The notes beneath the pieces were generated by a model. The model made no database searches, had not been told where the DNA came from, and saw only the letters and a list, made by a program, of their open reading frames with translations. From contig CANLAD010000001.1 in assembly GCA_947488755.1 (NCBI GenBank), positions 1,316,247 to 1,380,246 of the forward strand: a DNA stretch of 64,000 nucleotides. The letters are read 5' to 3'. Of this stretch, positions 37,705 through 47,746 are shown one piece after another. Both the position numbers and the translations under genes were made by a program. How positions within the stretch are numbered: the stretch's first letter is position 1; every line of letters begins with the position of its first letter. This DNA is from an uncultured Erythrobacter sp. Its GTDB lineage: Bacteria; Pseudomonadota; Alphaproteobacteria; Sphingomonadales; Sphingomonadaceae.

Positions 37705-38490
37705 ATGACCGACGCGATGCCCCCTCCCCTGCGCCTTGGCGTGAACATCGATCACGTCGCCACGATCCGCAATGCGCGCGGCGGCGACCATCCCGATCCG
37801 GTGCGTGCGGCGGAGATCGTGGCGAAAGTCGGGGGTGACGGCATCACCGCGCACCTGCGCGAAGACCGCCGCCACATTCGCGACGAGGATCTCGCGCGCA
37901 TTCAGGAAGCGACCGACCTGCCGCTGAACCTGGAAATGGCGGCGACCGAGGAAATGCTGGCGATTGCGCTGCGTCACGAGCCGCACGCCGCCTGTATCGT
38001 CCCGGAAAAGCGCGAGGAACGCACGACCGAGGGCGGGCTGGACGCGGCGGGGCTGCACAACCAGCTTGTCCCGATCGTCGATCAGCTTCACGCGGCGGGC
38101 ATCCGCGTTTCGCTGTTCATCGAAGCGGATGAACGCCAACTCGACACCGCTTTGCGGCTCCGTGCGCCGGTGGTCGAGTTCCACACCGGCGAATATGCGC
38201 ACGCAATTCTCGACGGCGACAGCGAGCGCGTCAGCCACGAATTGCGGCGGATTTCCGACATGGCGGCGCTGGCGGCGAAGAACGGAATCGAGCCGCATGC
38301 GGGCCACGGCCTGACCTTCGACAACGTGCAGCCGATCGCCGCCATTCCGCAAATCGCCGAACTCAACATCGGGCATTACCTGATCGGCGAAGCGGTGTTT
38401 ACCGGGCTCGAACCCGCGATCCGGCAGATGCGCGAGCTGATGGACGAAGCGCGGGGGAGCCTAAAGGTGGCTGAAAGGGGCCTAGCGTGA
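37705..38490 (+). CDS. pdxJ: Pyridoxine 5'-phosphate synthase
   Basis: A 261-residue TIM-barrel enzyme making pyridoxine 5'-phosphate from aminoacetone phosphate and deoxyxylulose phosphate. [17 protein letters not shown] at the start, [26 protein letters not shown] and [10 protein letters not shown] are family marks with catalytic His and Glu. Its stop overlaps the GTG of the next gene. Confidence 0.97.
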   Translation: MTDAMPPPLRLGVNIDHVATIRNARGGDHPDPVRAAEIVAKVGGDGITAHLREDRRHIRDEDLARIQEATDLPLNLEMAATEEMLAIALRHEPHAACIVPEKREERTTEGGLDAAGLHNQLVPIVDQLHAAGIRVSLFIEADERQLDTALRLRAPVVEFHTGEYAHAILDGDSERVSHELRRISDMAALAAKNGIEPHAGHGLTFDNVQPIAAIPQIAELNIGHYLIGEAVFTGLEPAIRQMRELMDEARGSLKVAERGLA

Positions 38491-38771
38491 CAGACAGCGC
38501 CCCTCCCGCGCTCACCGCGGCCCAGAAAGGCTGGGCACTGGGGGCCGCGGCGCTGTTCCTGATCGCCGTCACCTTTCTCGGCTTTGCATTGTCGCAGCAA
38601 GTGCTCGTCGCCTTTGCCATCGGCTGGGTGGCTTTGCAGATTTTCGGCTATGTCGGCGCGATCAAATTCGCCAATGGCGATTTCGCCCATCCGCTGTTCA
38701 AGAGCCAGGTCATGCTGCACATCGTCGCGTTCGGTCTGCTGGTTCTCGCCGTGACGAGAGCGACGTCATGA
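38487..38771 (+). CDS. Small three-helix membrane protein
   Basis: A 94-residue protein with three hydrophobic segments (about 17-35, 40-56 and 72-90). The function is unknown. GTG start at 38487 overlaps the pdxJ stop, and its own stop overlaps the acpS ATG (ATGA), so it is firmly embedded in the pdxJ-acpS operon. Related operons in sphingomonads often have an unnamed small gene here. Confidence 0.75.
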   Translation: MTDSAPPALTAAQKGWALGAAALFLIAVTFLGFALSQQVLVAFAIGWVALQIFGYVGAIKFANGDFAHPLFKSQVMLHIVAFGLLVLAVTRATS

Positions 38772-39172
38772 TCGTCGGTGTCGGCTCCGACCTGTGCAAT
38801 ATCGAGCGGATCGCCAATTCGCTCGACCGCTTTGGCGAGCGGTTCGAGAATCGCGTCTTTACCGAAATCGAGCGTAGCAAGGCCCGGCGTCGTCCCTTCA
38901 CCATCGCGGGCACCTATGCAAAGCGCTTCGCCGCGAAAGAGGCGTTCAGCAAGGCAGTCGGCACCGGGTTCAAGCGCGGCGTCTTCATGAAGGATATCGG
39001 CGTCGTCAACGCTCCATCCGGCGCTCCGACGCTCGCTCTGACCGGCGGGGCAGCAAAGCGGCTTGAAGAATTGACGCCGGCGCGCCATGAGGTGAGCATT
39101 CATCTTACCCTCACCGACGATCATCCATGGGCGCAGGCCTACGTTATCATCGAGGCCTTGCCATTGGGCTGA
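38768..39172 (+). CDS. acpS: Holo-[acyl-carrier-protein] synthase
   Basis: A 134-residue phosphopantetheinyl transferase that activates acyl carrier protein. The metal-binding Asp is in [15 protein letters not shown] and the second motif is [14 protein letters not shown]. It overlaps the upstream membrane-protein gene by four bases and precedes lepB. Confidence 0.95.
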   Translation: MIVGVGSDLCNIERIANSLDRFGERFENRVFTEIERSKARRRPFTIAGTYAKRFAAKEAFSKAVGTGFKRGVFMKDIGVVNAPSGAPTLALTGGAAKRLEELTPARHEVSIHLTLTDDHPWAQAYVIIEALPLG

Positions 39173-39235
39173 CGCGAATGTCGCCATGCGATTTGCGACG
39201 ATGCCCAGGCCGACCGCCCTTTGCAGCTGCACGAA

Positions 39236-40225
39236 ATGACCACTTTGACCAATACCGATTCTTCCGATCCCCAGCGCATCAACGCCAGCGCCGCCACGTC
39301 TGACGGCGGCCGGGCACACGGTCTGACCTCGTCCGGCAAGACAACCGATAAGGGCAAGGCTGACAAGGATGAGGACAAGGGCGTCGACTGGTTCGCGGAG
39401 TTTCGCGGGCTGGCCCTGATGCTGCTGGCGGTGCTGGCGTTCCACAGTCTGGTCGCCAAGCCGTTCTACATCCCCTCGACCTCGATGATGCCTTCGCTCC
39501 ATGTCGGCGACCGGCTGGTGGTCAGCAAGTATCCCTATGGCTGGTCGTGGGCTTCGGCGAGCTTCCACCTGCTGCCGCGCAGCGACTGGCGGATTCTGCC
39601 CGAAACGCCGGAATATGGCGATGTGGTGATCCCGGTCCATCCGACCCGCAACGAAGATTATATCAAGCGCGTGGTGGCGCTGCCGGGCGATACGATCGAA
39701 GTGCGCGATGGGCGCATCGTCCTGAACGGCGAGATGGTCACTCGCGAAGTCACGCCGCCGGTGCGCATTCCGTTCGAGCCCGAATTGCTGTGCGAAGGTC
39801 GCCCGTGCCTCTCCAGCTTCGAGCCTTACCGCGTGCGCGGCGCGAATGGCGAGCAATGGTTCGAGCCGCCGACCTATCGCGAAACGCTGCCCAATGGCGC
39901 GACCTATCTGGTGATCGACCACACCGACCGGTTCCTCGACAATTACGGTCCTTACACAGTGCCCGAAGGTCATGTGTTCGTGATGGGCGACAACCGCGAT
40001 GAAAGCGCGGACAGCCGGGCCAGCGAAGCGGACCGCGGCCTTGGCGGCGGGATACCGATGGAGAATATCGGCGGCCGAGCGGAGTTCATCACCTTCTCGC
40101 TCGATGGATCGGCGACGTGGAACCCGGCGACCTGGTGGTCGGCCCTTCGCGGCGAGCGGGCATGGACCACGCTGCGCCCCGCGATTGCGGACACCGAGAC
40201 GCCAGACACCGCGAGCGAGAACTAA
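39236..40225 (+). CDS. lepB: Signal peptidase I
   Basis: A 329-residue membrane protease that removes signal peptides. A hydrophilic 55-residue N-terminus precedes one membrane helix (about 57-76), then the catalytic Ser83 in PSTSMMPSL and Lys144 in DYIKRVVALPGD. GHVFVMGDNRDESADSR is box E. I used the ATG at 39236, although a TTG at 39221 is in frame. It is 63 bases after acpS and 15 before the DUF3089 gene. Confidence 0.95.
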   Translation: MTTLTNTDSSDPQRINASAATSDGGRAHGLTSSGKTTDKGKADKDEDKGVDWFAEFRGLALMLLAVLAFHSLVAKPFYIPSTSMMPSLHVGDRLVVSKYPYGWSWASASFHLLPRSDWRILPETPEYGDVVIPVHPTRNEDYIKRVVALPGDTIEVRDGRIVLNGEMVTREVTPPVRIPFEPELLCEGRPCLSSFEPYRVRGANGEQWFEPPTYRETLPNGATYLVIDHTDRFLDNYGPYTVPEGHVFVMGDNRDESADSRASEADRGLGGGIPMENIGGRAEFITFSLDGSATWNPATWWSALRGERAWTTLRPAIADTETPDTASEN

Positions 40226-40240
40226 GCGGCGCGCAAGATC

Positions 40241-41506
40241 ATGGCCCGCAAATTCCTTTATATTGTCGCGATCATCACCGTCCTGATCATTGGCGGGCGC
40301 ATCGCCTACGAAGCGTTCGACGACGAGTTCGCGCGGCTCGCCTTTGTGCCGTCGGGCGAGTTCACGCCGACTGAGCCGCTGGAGGCGAACGCCTATCAGG
40401 ATCCCGCATTGTGGTTCTCTCGCCCCGGCATCGGCGTGAACGATCCGGCGCGCTGGCAACCGGCTTTTGCGGAACCCGCGCCTCCACCCGGAGATGACGC
40501 GGCATCCTCGAATCGCACGGCTGTCGAAGGCACGAATGGCAATTCCGGCGCTGTCGAAAATGCGCAGGCGCGCCCGGCCGAGACGCCGGCCGAGGCCATG
40601 AAGGCAGACGGCGACGTGCCGGATTTTGCCGTCTTCTTCGTCCATCCCACCAGCTATCTCAGCCGCAGCAGCTGGAATGCGCCGATCGACGATGAGGAGG
40701 CCAACCGCATCGCCCGCATCTATTTGCGCGGCATGGCAAGCCCCTTCAACGCCGCGAGCGAGATCTGGGCGCCGCGCTATCGCCAGGCGACGATGGGCGC
40801 ATTCCTCACCGACGCGCCGGAAGGCGACCAGGCGATCGATGCCGCCTATGCCGATGTGCGCGAGGCGTTCCGCTATTTCCTCGATTCGATCGACGACGAC
40901 ACGCCGATCGTCATAGCCGGGCACAGCCAGGGTTCGCTCCACGTCCTGCGCCTCCTGCGCGAGGAAGTGGGCAATTCGCCGCTCGCCGACCGGCTGGTCG
41001 CGGCCTACGCGATCGGCTGGCCGATCTCGGTCGATCACGATATCCCCGCGCTCGGCGTGCCCGCCTGCGCCACGCCCGCGCAGACCGGCTGCGTGGTGTC
41101 ATGGTCGAGCTATGCCGAACCCGCCGATACGTCCTCGGTGATCGAGACCTATTCGCGCTCTGTCGGGTTCGACGGCGTGATGCGCGGGGATAGCGATATC
41201 CTGTGCACCAATCCGCTGACCGGCCGGTTCGGCGGCGAGGCTCCGGCCAGCGCCAATCTCGGCACTCTGGTGCCCGACGATACGATGGAGAACGGCGAAC
41301 TGGTGCCCGGCGCGATCCCGGCGCGATGCGAAGAGAGCGGTCTGTTGCTCATCGGCGATCCTCCCGAGCTTGGCTCTTACGTGCTGCCGGGCAACAATTA
41401 CCATGTCTACGACATCCCCTTGTTCTGGGCGAATACGAAGGCCGACGTCGCGCGCCGGGCTCGCGCGCTTGCAGGCCGGGTCGAGTTGCCGGACGCGGAC
41501 AGCTGA
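40241..41506 (+). CDS. DUF3089 alpha/beta-hydrolase-like protein
   Basis: A 421-residue protein with an N-terminal membrane anchor or signal (FLYIVAIITVLIIGGRIAY), a variable Ala/Pro-rich insert (about residues 78-115), and a hydrolase core: VFFVHPTSYLSRSSWNAP, and the nucleophile elbow AGHSQGSLH. DUF3089 substrates are unknown. It ends by overlapping the ruvX CTG start. Confidence 0.85.
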   Translation: MARKFLYIVAIITVLIIGGRIAYEAFDDEFARLAFVPSGEFTPTEPLEANAYQDPALWFSRPGIGVNDPARWQPAFAEPAPPPGDDAASSNRTAVEGTNGNSGAVENAQARPAETPAEAMKADGDVPDFAVFFVHPTSYLSRSSWNAPIDDEEANRIARIYLRGMASPFNAASEIWAPRYRQATMGAFLTDAPEGDQAIDAAYADVREAFRYFLDSIDDDTPIVIAGHSQGSLHVLRLLREEVGNSPLADRLVAAYAIGWPISVDHDIPALGVPACATPAQTGCVVSWSSYAEPADTSSVIETYSRSVGFDGVMRGDSDILCTNPLTGRFGGEAPASANLGTLVPDDTMENGELVPGAIPARCEESGLLLIGDPPELGSYVLPGNNYHVYDIPLFWANTKADVARRARALAGRVELPDADS

Positions 41507-41973
41507 TTACCGAAACCGCCCGCGACTTCGCCGATGCGCTGCCGGACGGAGGCGTGCTGCTCGGCCTCGATCTCGGCACCAAGACCATCGGCACGGCGAC
41601 CTGCGATGCGGGCTGGCGCTTTGCGACCAGCGGCAAGACCATCACGCGCGGCAAATGGGGCCGCGACCGCGAGACGATCGGCGCATTGGTGAAATCACGC
41701 GATGTTCGCGGCATCGTGCTCGGCCTGCCGCGCAACATGGATGGCGGCGAAGGGCCGCGCGCGCAGGCCAGCCGCGCCTTCGCCCGTAATCTTTCCGAAG
41801 CGTTCGCCCTGCCGATCCTGCTGTGGGATGAGCGCTGGTCCACCCAAAGCGCCGAGGCCGCGATGATCGGGCAGGACATGAGCCGGGCCAAGCGCGCGCA
41901 GGTGGTCGACAGCCATGCGGCGGCGATCATTCTGCAAGGTGCGGTCGACCGGCTGGCGGGCGGCGTGATCTGA
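41503..41973 (+). CDS. ruvX: Putative pre-16S rRNA nuclease / Holliday junction resolvase RuvX
   Basis: A 156-residue RNase-H-fold protein of the YqgF family. LLGLDLGTKTIGTA carries the first catalytic Asp, VLGLPRNMDGGEG follows, and DERWST and DSHAAAIIL give the other acids. No ATG, GTG or TTG fits the full domain. CTG at 41503 overlaps the DUF3089 stop (CTGA) and yields M-ITETARDF, which I judge the likely start. The first usual codon, GTG at 41554, would cut into the first strand. Confidence 0.88.
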   Translation: MITETARDFADALPDGGVLLGLDLGTKTIGTATCDAGWRFATSGKTITRGKWGRDRETIGALVKSRDVRGIVLGLPRNMDGGEGPRAQASRAFARNLSEAFALPILLWDERWSTQSAEAAMIGQDMSRAKRAQVVDSHAAAIILQGAVDRLAGGVI

Positions 41974-42026
41974 TTTCCGCTGCGCGGTGGTTGTATTCGC
42001 CCGCGCGCTGCGACAGATGGTCGGCC

Positions 42027-42497
42027 ATGAGCACACCACCCGCCCAGTTCGATGCCGAGCAAGCCGGCAAATTCTTCTTTCGCGGCGGACACACCAGCTG
42101 GCTCGGCCTGCGCTATGGTTCGCACGGAGACAATTGGGTCGAGCTCGAATTGCCCTGGCGAGAGGATCTGCTGGGTGAACCCGACCGACCGGTGCTTGCA
42201 TCGGGGCCGATCATCAGCCTGATGGACATGGCGAGCGGGATGTCGATCTGGCAGACCAAGGGCGTGTTCGCGCCGGTCGCAACGCTCGACCTGCGCGTTG
42301 ATTACCAGCGCCCGGCGCACGAGCGCAGCGCGGTATGGGGGCGGGTCGAATGCTACCGCACCACCCGCTCCGCCGCCTTCGTGCGCGGTATCGCCCATGA
42401 CGGCGACCGCGACGATCCGGTCGCACATGTCGCAGGCGTGTTCATGACCATCGCCTTCGATCCACGGCAGGCCAAGGGAGGCGCGCGCGATGAGTGA
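42027..42497 (+). CDS. PaaI-family hotdog thioesterase
   Basis: A 156-residue hotdog-fold protein. VLASGPIISLMDMASGMSIW with the conserved Asp, and ATLDLRVDYQRPA, place it among PaaI-like acyl-CoA thioesterases. The substrate is unknown. It overlaps the next gene, a second hotdog protein, by eight bases, so the two may form a heteromer. Confidence 0.83.
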   Translation: MSTPPAQFDAEQAGKFFFRGGHTSWLGLRYGSHGDNWVELELPWREDLLGEPDRPVLASGPIISLMDMASGMSIWQTKGVFAPVATLDLRVDYQRPAHERSAVWGRVECYRTTRSAAFVRGIAHDGDRDDPVAHVAGVFMTIAFDPRQAKGGARDE

Positions 42498-42891
42498 TGC
42501 GGCGCGCAAACTGGACCTGCCAGCCTATGCCCGTTCGCTGGGCATCACGGTGCATGAATGGGAGGGCGAAGCGCCTGTCCTGACCCTCGACTACGGCTCC
42601 AATGTCGAGGGGCGACCCGGCCACTTCCACGGCGGCGCGACCGCCGGGCTGCTGGAGAATGCGGGCTATGCTGCGCTGCGCGCACGCCTTCATTTGGAGG
42701 GGCGCGAGCCGCAACTGAAGCCGATCAACATCACCGTGCAATATCTCGCGGGTGGCAAGTCGAAAACGGCCTTCGCCACCGCGCGCATCACCCGGCTAGG
42801 GCGGCGCAACGCTAATGTCTCGGTCGAGGCATGGCAGGACGACCGCAGCCGCCCGATCGCGACCGCCATTATGAACATCCTGATGGCTTGA
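42490..42891 (+). CDS. PaaI-family hotdog thioesterase
   Basis: A 133-residue hotdog protein with the active-site region RPGHFHGGATAGLLENAGYAA, more canonical than its upstream partner, and LKPINITVQYLAGG. The overlap with the preceding hotdog gene shows co-translation. Its end is convergent with the penicillin-binding protein gene 12 bases away. Confidence 0.85.
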   Translation: MSDAARKLDLPAYARSLGITVHEWEGEAPVLTLDYGSNVEGRPGHFHGGATAGLLENAGYAALRARLHLEGREPQLKPINITVQYLAGGKSKTAFATARITRLGRRNANVSVEAWQDDRSRPIATAIMNILMA

Positions 42892-42903
42892 GCGCCCCTG
42901 CCG

Positions 42904-45099
42904 CTAGAGTCCCTCGCTGGCGCGCTCCAACTCGCGCTCGATCCGCTCCAGTTCGCGCTCCATCTGCTCGCGGTCGCCATCGCGCGGCTCGACCCTGAAG
43001 CCGTTTTCGTCGAGCCTGAATTCAACCGGCACGCCGTCCTGCGTCAGGATCACTGTCTCATCCTCGAACCTCAGCGAGGCTCCGTTCTCGCCGAGCGGGA
43101 TAGTGTCGCCCTCCTCGATATCGAGCGGTCGCACCGGTCCTTCGGGGTCCGGGGTCGAGGTCGGACCGGCGGCCGGCAGTGTCAGCGCGCCGCGCATGAA
43201 GTCCTTCCAGATACGCGCAGGAAGTCCGCCGCCGGTCACGCGGTCGAGGGGTGAGTTGTCGTCGTTCCCGACCCACACCCCGACCACAAGATCGCCCGCA
43301 TAGCCCACGAACAGCGCGTCGCGATAATCCTGCGTTGTGCCGGTCTTGCCGTAATTCGCGATCGGCAGTTCCGCCGCCTCGCCGGTCCCACGATTGATCG
43401 CCGCGCGCAGCAATTGCTCCATGTCATCGTGCACCCGGTTCGACATGGTGTCGCGTGGGTCGGTGACCCATTCCCACCAACCCGCTTCCGCTGGCGCAAA
43501 GGCATAGGGTTCGACCGGAAAGCGGTTCGCGGCGACCCCGGCATAGGCGGCGGTGAGTTCGAGCAGCGACATGGTCGACGTGCCCAGCGCAAGGCTCGGA
43601 TCACCCTCGGGCATCGCCGAGCGCACGCCCAGCGCGCGGGCGGTGCGGATCACGTCGTCGCTGCCGACTTCGCGCAGCAACCGGACCGCCGCGACGTTGC
43701 TCGACCGGGCGAAAGCGTCTTCCAGCGTGATGGCCTCCGAATAGCTCTCGCGCGGATTCTTGGGGCGATAGCTGCCCTTGGTGATGGCGCTGTTGTCGAT
43801 TCGATCATCAGGCCGCCAGCCTTCCTGCAAGGCGGTGAGATAGACGAACAGCTTGAAGGTCGATCCCGGCTGCCGCCGCGCCTGCGTCGCGCGGTTGAAG
43901 GGGGACGCAGCATAGTCCTTGCCCCCCACCATCGCGACGACTTCACCAGACGGCCGCATCGCAACCAGCGCCACCTGCGCCTCACCGAGCGCCGCACGGC
44001 TCGTCACCCGCCCGGCGAGCGCCTGCAATTGCGCGTCGAGCGTGGTCGTGAAGGTCTGGCGCGAGTAACTCGGCTCGACGCCTTCTCGGGCCAGCGGCAG
44101 CGCCCAGTCGGCGAAATATGTCCCGGTCGGCAGATCATCGCGGGTGCGGATATCGAGCCTTGGATCGGGCAGCGCGTCGGCCGCCGCGCGCGTCAAATAT
44201 CCCTCATCGACCATCGCGCCGACCACCAGGTCCATCCGCGCCCGCGCCCGCTCGTAATGCTTGGCCGGATTGTAGCGCGAGGGCGCCTGCAACAGCCCCG
44301 CGAGCATCGCCGCCTGCTGCGGCAGCAGGTTTTCCGGCTGGCGGTAGAAATAATGCAGCGAGGCGGCGCGCAGGCCGTACTGATTGTCGCCGAAATACGC
44401 GTTCGACAGATAGCGCTCGAGGATCTCGTCCTTCGTCAGCCACCCTTCCAGCCACAGCGCGATCAGCGCCTCGCGCGCCTTGCGCGAGAGGCTGCGTTCG
44501 GGCGTGAGGAAAGTAAACTTGGCGAGCTGCTGGGTGATCGTGCTGCCCCCGCCCCGCCCGGTCCAGACCGCGCGCGCCACGCCGCGCGGATCAACGCCCC
44601 AATGCGAATAAAACCGCCGGTCCTCGATCGCGAGAAACGCCTCTACCACATGCGGCGGCAGGGCCTCTACGTCGACCGGATCGGCCACCATCGCCCCGCT
44701 GCGCGCAATCGGCGTTCCGTCACTGGCGAGCAGCGTAACCTGCGGCGCAGCAATCGGTTCAAGGCTTTTGGAAAGCGGGGCGGTGACGGCGAGCCACGCA
44801 AATAGCAGGATGAGCACGAACAGCATCGCGGCCATCGCGCGCACCGCCCACCAGCGCTTCCGCCGCCCACGATAATGCGCCGGTCGCCACCACGGCAACC
44901 GCCGCCGCTCCTCGCGCTCCACGTGATCGTCGAACTGCGAGAGGCGTTCGTCCCACTCATCAAAATTGGGTGAGCGCCCGTACCCCTCATCGTCGAACGG
45001 ACGCTGCGATTCGTAGAGCGGAAAATAGCCTGCCTCAGCCGGACCGGCGGCGTCATCGACACCTGAGCGTTTCCCTCGAAGTCTTGCGAACAGCGCCAT
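42904..45099 (-). CDS. Bifunctional penicillin-binding protein, PBP1A type
   Basis: A 731-residue class A enzyme that polymerises and crosslinks peptidoglycan. A cytoplasmic, acidic then Arg-rich N-terminus precedes one membrane helix (about 86-106). The glycosyltransferase Glu159 is in AIEDRRFYSHWG, followed by GGSTITQQL. The transpeptidase motifs are Ser413-x-x-Lys416 (PGSTFK), SSN at 466-468 and KTG at 584-586. The last 30 residues are a charged, probably helical tail (EREQMERELERIERELE-like). It lies 40 bases downstream of cobS on the same strand. Confidence 0.94.
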   Translation of the reverse strand: MALFARLRGKRSGVDDAAGPAEAGYFPLYESQRPFDDEGYGRSPNFDEWDERLSQFDDHVEREERRRLPWWRPAHYRGRRKRWWAVRAMAAMLFVLILLFAWLAVTAPLSKSLEPIAAPQVTLLASDGTPIARSGAMVADPVDVEALPPHVVEAFLAIEDRRFYSHWGVDPRGVARAVWTGRGGGSTITQQLAKFTFLTPERSLSRKAREALIALWLEGWLTKDEILERYLSNAYFGDNQYGLRAASLHYFYRQPENLLPQQAAMLAGLLQAPSRYNPAKHYERARARMDLVVGAMVDEGYLTRAAADALPDPRLDIRTRDDLPTGTYFADWALPLAREGVEPSYSRQTFTTTLDAQLQALAGRVTSRAALGEAQVALVAMRPSGEVVAMVGGKDYAASPFNRATQARRQPGSTFKLFVYLTALQEGWRPDDRIDNSAITKGSYRPKNPRESYSEAITLEDAFARSSNVAAVRLLREVGSDDVIRTARALGVRSAMPEGDPSLALGTSTMSLLELTAAYAGVAANRFPVEPYAFAPAEAGWWEWVTDPRDTMSNRVHDDMEQLLRAAINRGTGEAAELPIANYGKTGTTQDYRDALFVGYAGDLVVGVWVGNDDNSPLDRVTGGGLPARIWKDFMRGALTLPAAGPTSTPDPEGPVRPLDIEEGDTIPLGENGASLRFEDETVILTQDGVPVEFRLDENGFRVEPRDGDREQMERELERIERELERASEGL

Positions 45100-45139
45100 T
45101 ACTCTGCTGTATTAGCAGACTAAAACACCTGCGCGCAAG

Positions 45140-46129
45140 CTAGGATCCAGAAACCACTGCTTCGGGCAGGTCTTCGTCGAACACGCGCTGATAGTACTCG
45201 CTCACCAGTGTCCGCTCCGCCTCGTCGCACTTGTTCAGGAATGAAAGCCTGAACGCAAAACCGGTCGAATTGAAGATCGCCGCGTTCTGGGCCCAGGTGA
45301 TGACGGTGCGCGGGCTCATCACGGTCGAGATGTCGCCATTGATGAAGCCCTGCCGCGTCAGTTCGGCGACTTTGACCATGTTGGCTATCAACGCGTCGTC
45401 AGTTTCCGGCGTTTTAGATTTGACGATCTGCTGCTCGGTCTCGGCAGGCAGGTAATTGAGCGCGACGACGATGTTCCAGCGGTCCATCTGTGCCTGATTG
45501 ATCGCCTGCGTGCCGTGGTACAGCCCGCTCGTATCACCCAGCCCGACCGTGTTGGTGGTCGCGAACAGGCGGAAATACGGGTTCGGCGTTATGACGCGGT
45601 TCTGATCGAGCAGCGTCAGGCGGCCATCGAATTCGAGCACGCGCTGGATCACGAACATGACGTCGGGACGGCCCGCATCATATTCATCGAACGTCAGCGC
45701 GACGGGGTGCTGCAATGCCCAGGGGAGGATCCCCTCCTTGAATTCGGTGACTTGCAGCCCGTCCTTCAACACGATGGCATCGCGCCCCACCATGTCGATC
45801 CGGCTGATATGCGCATCGAGATTGACCCGGATGCTCGGCCAGTTGAGCCGCGCGGCGACCTGTTCGATATGTGTCGACTTGCCGGTGCCGTGATAGCCCT
45901 GGATCATCACCCGGCGATTGTGCGCAAAGCCTGCCAGAATCGCGAGCGTCGTGTCGGAATCGAACACATAGCTATCGTCCAGATCGGGCACGTGCTCGTC
46001 ATTCGCGCTGAAGGCGGGGACCTGCCAGTCGATATCGATGCCGAACGTGTCGCGCACGTCGACCGTGGTATCGGGCTCGGAAGGAATGGCACTGGCGCCG
46101 GCGAAGCTTTCGGAGGAGTGTGAGTTCAT
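45140..46129 (-). CDS. cobS: Cobaltochelatase CobS subunit
   Basis: A 329-residue AAA+ ATPase. Walker A GYHGTGKS is near residue 80, Walker [11 protein letters not shown] near 145, and the sensor ATTNT near 190. In the aerobic B12 pathway CobS works with CobN and CobT to insert cobalt into hydrogenobyrinate diamide. cobT, normally next door, is absent here, as are other B12 genes, so another chaperone-like role is possible. Confidence 0.9.
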   Translation of the reverse strand: MNSHSSESFAGASAIPSEPDTTVDVRDTFGIDIDWQVPAFSANDEHVPDLDDSYVFDSDTTLAILAGFAHNRRVMIQGYHGTGKSTHIEQVAARLNWPSIRVNLDAHISRIDMVGRDAIVLKDGLQVTEFKEGILPWALQHPVALTFDEYDAGRPDVMFVIQRVLEFDGRLTLLDQNRVITPNPYFRLFATTNTVGLGDTSGLYHGTQAINQAQMDRWNIVVALNYLPAETEQQIVKSKTPETDDALIANMVKVAELTRQGFINGDISTVMSPRTVITWAQNAAIFNSTGFAFRLSFLNKCDEAERTLVSEYYQRVFDEDLPEAVVSGS

Positions 46130-46234
46130 CGTGATCGGCGTTAATCACACCGCGCCCCGCCTGCAAGCGCCGCGTTCGCGCGGCGGGTCCGCGCATCTTT
46201 GCAAGAAACCGGCGCGTAACCATATTTGCAGATC

Positions 46235-47074
46235 ATGGCAGACCCTATCGAAACATTGCGGCTGAAGCTCGTCGACCAGGTTCGCGGCGTGTTCAACGAT
46301 CGCACAAGCGGTCAGAAGCCTGTGCCGCCTTCGGATGAGGCCCTGTTTGCCCGCGACACGCCGATCCGGCTGGTCCACGCCGACCTCGTAGGCATGATGA
46401 CCGGCGGTATTCGCGGGCTGCTGCTGCAGATGCTCCACCCGCATGCGCTTCAAGGTGTGCTCGACCATTCGAACTTTCGCACCGACATGCACGGGCGGCT
46501 GCGGCGCACGGCGCGCTTTATCGCGGTGACGACATTCGGTGCCGAGGAAGACGCGATGAAGGCGATCGAGCGGGTCAACCGGATCCACGCGCATGTCGGC
46601 GGGAGGCTGCCCGACGGCACCCGCTACGAAGCGACCGATCCGCGCACGCTCGCCTGGGTCCATGTGGTCGAGGCGCAGAGCTTCCTCGCCGGATATCTGC
46701 GCCATGTGCGGCCCGACATGCCCTATACCGAGCAGGACGAATATTACCGCCAGTTCGCGATCATCGCGCGCGCTCTGGGGGCCGATCCGGTGCCTGAAAC
46801 GCGGGCCGAGGCCGATGCGATCTTCCGCGAGCTGCGCACCGATCTGCAGACATCGCCCGCCGCCCGCGAAGTCGCGCAACTGGTGCTCAGCCAGAAGCCC
46901 GAGGGCACGCCGCCAGCGCTCCAAGCGGTGATAGCCGCCGAATCGGTTGCGATGCTGCCCGATTGGGCACGCCGGATGCTGCGGCTCCAGCGCCCGATGC
47001 TCACCGCCCTGCCCGCCCGCGCGGCGACCTGGGGCGTGGGCCGGACGCTGCGCTGGGCGTTTCGCCAAAAGTGA
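46235..47074 (+). CDS. MpaB-like oxygenase (DUF2236)
   Basis: A 279-residue protein of the family that includes the fungal oxygenase MpaB and the rubber oxygenase Lcp-like group. LLLQMLHPHALQGVLDHSNF has the conserved His residues proposed to bind heme, with further His in NRIHAHV and WVHVVEA. The substrate is unknown. ATG at 46235 is better than the upstream TTG. Confidence 0.83.
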   Translation: MADPIETLRLKLVDQVRGVFNDRTSGQKPVPPSDEALFARDTPIRLVHADLVGMMTGGIRGLLLQMLHPHALQGVLDHSNFRTDMHGRLRRTARFIAVTTFGAEEDAMKAIERVNRIHAHVGGRLPDGTRYEATDPRTLAWVHVVEAQSFLAGYLRHVRPDMPYTEQDEYYRQFAIIARALGADPVPETRAEADAIFRELRTDLQTSPAAREVAQLVLSQKPEGTPPALQAVIAAESVAMLPDWARRMLRLQRPMLTALPARAATWGVGRTLRWAFRQK

Positions 47075-47113
47075 ACATGCGGGTTATAGCAGTGCGTCAA
47101 AAGGAGCACCGCT

Positions 47114-47746
47114 ATGGCCCAATTCACGTTTTATACCGTCGCGATGAGCCGCGGGCAGATTTCGCGCTGGGCGCTGCACGAAGCGGGCGCGGATTATGAG
47201 CATGTGGTGTTCGACTGGGCGACGCGGCCCGACGGCTTCGCCGACATCAATCCCATGAACAAGGTGCCGGCCCTGGTCCACCATCACGGTGGCCACGACC
47301 ACATCGTCACCGAAGCGGCGGCGATCAATCACTACCTGGCCGAAACGCATCCCGACAAAGGTCTGCTTCCGGACGTGCACGAAAAAGCCGCCTACTTCCG
47401 CTGGCTGTTCTTCGGCGCGGGGCCGCTCGAGCAGGCGGTCGTCGCCAAGGCCTTGGGCTGGGAGGTGCCCGAGGAACGCGCCGCAACCGCGGGCTTCGGA
47501 ACGCTGGAACGGACACTTTCCGCGATGGATGGCTGGCTATCGAGCCATGACTTCGTCACGGGCGAGCGCTTCACCATGGCGGATACGTATGTGGGCAGCC
47601 AGTTCGTCTGGGGCCTGCGCTTCGGCTCGATCCCCGAAACACCCGCATTCAAGGCGTACGTCGAACGCGTCACCCAACGCCCCGCCTATGCCGAGGCGAA
47701 CGCGATCGACCTGAAGCTGATCGAGGAGGGTGGAGGTTCCTCTTGA
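47114..47746 (+). CDS. Glutathione S-transferase
   Basis: A 210-residue GST with a thioredoxin-fold N-domain (YTVAMSRGQISRWALHEAG, NPMNKVPALV and the glutathione-binding ITEAAAIN-like VTEAAAINHYLAE) and a helical C-domain with FVTGERFTMADTYVG. AAGGAG lies ten bases before the ATG. Its stop overlaps the TTG start of the next acetyltransferase gene. Confidence 0.92.
   Translation: MAQFTFYTVAMSRGQISRWALHEAGADYEHVVFDWATRPDGFADINPMNKVPALVHHHGGHDHIVTEAAAINHYLAETHPDKGLLPDVHEKAAYFRWLFFGAGPLEQAVVAKALGWEVPEERAATAGFGTLERTLSAMDGWLSSHDFVTGERFTMADTYVGSQFVWGLRFGSIPETPAFKAYVERVTQRPAYAEANAIDLKLIEEGGGSS

Noticed and set aside
38648..41038. 796-codon frame on the minus strand across acpS, lepB and DUF3089
   Set aside because: Very long but antisense to three recognised genes with intact active sites. 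It has no motif of its own.
43414..44805. 463-codon frame opposite the penicillin-binding protein
   Set aside because: Antisense shadow of a gene with all catalytic motifs.
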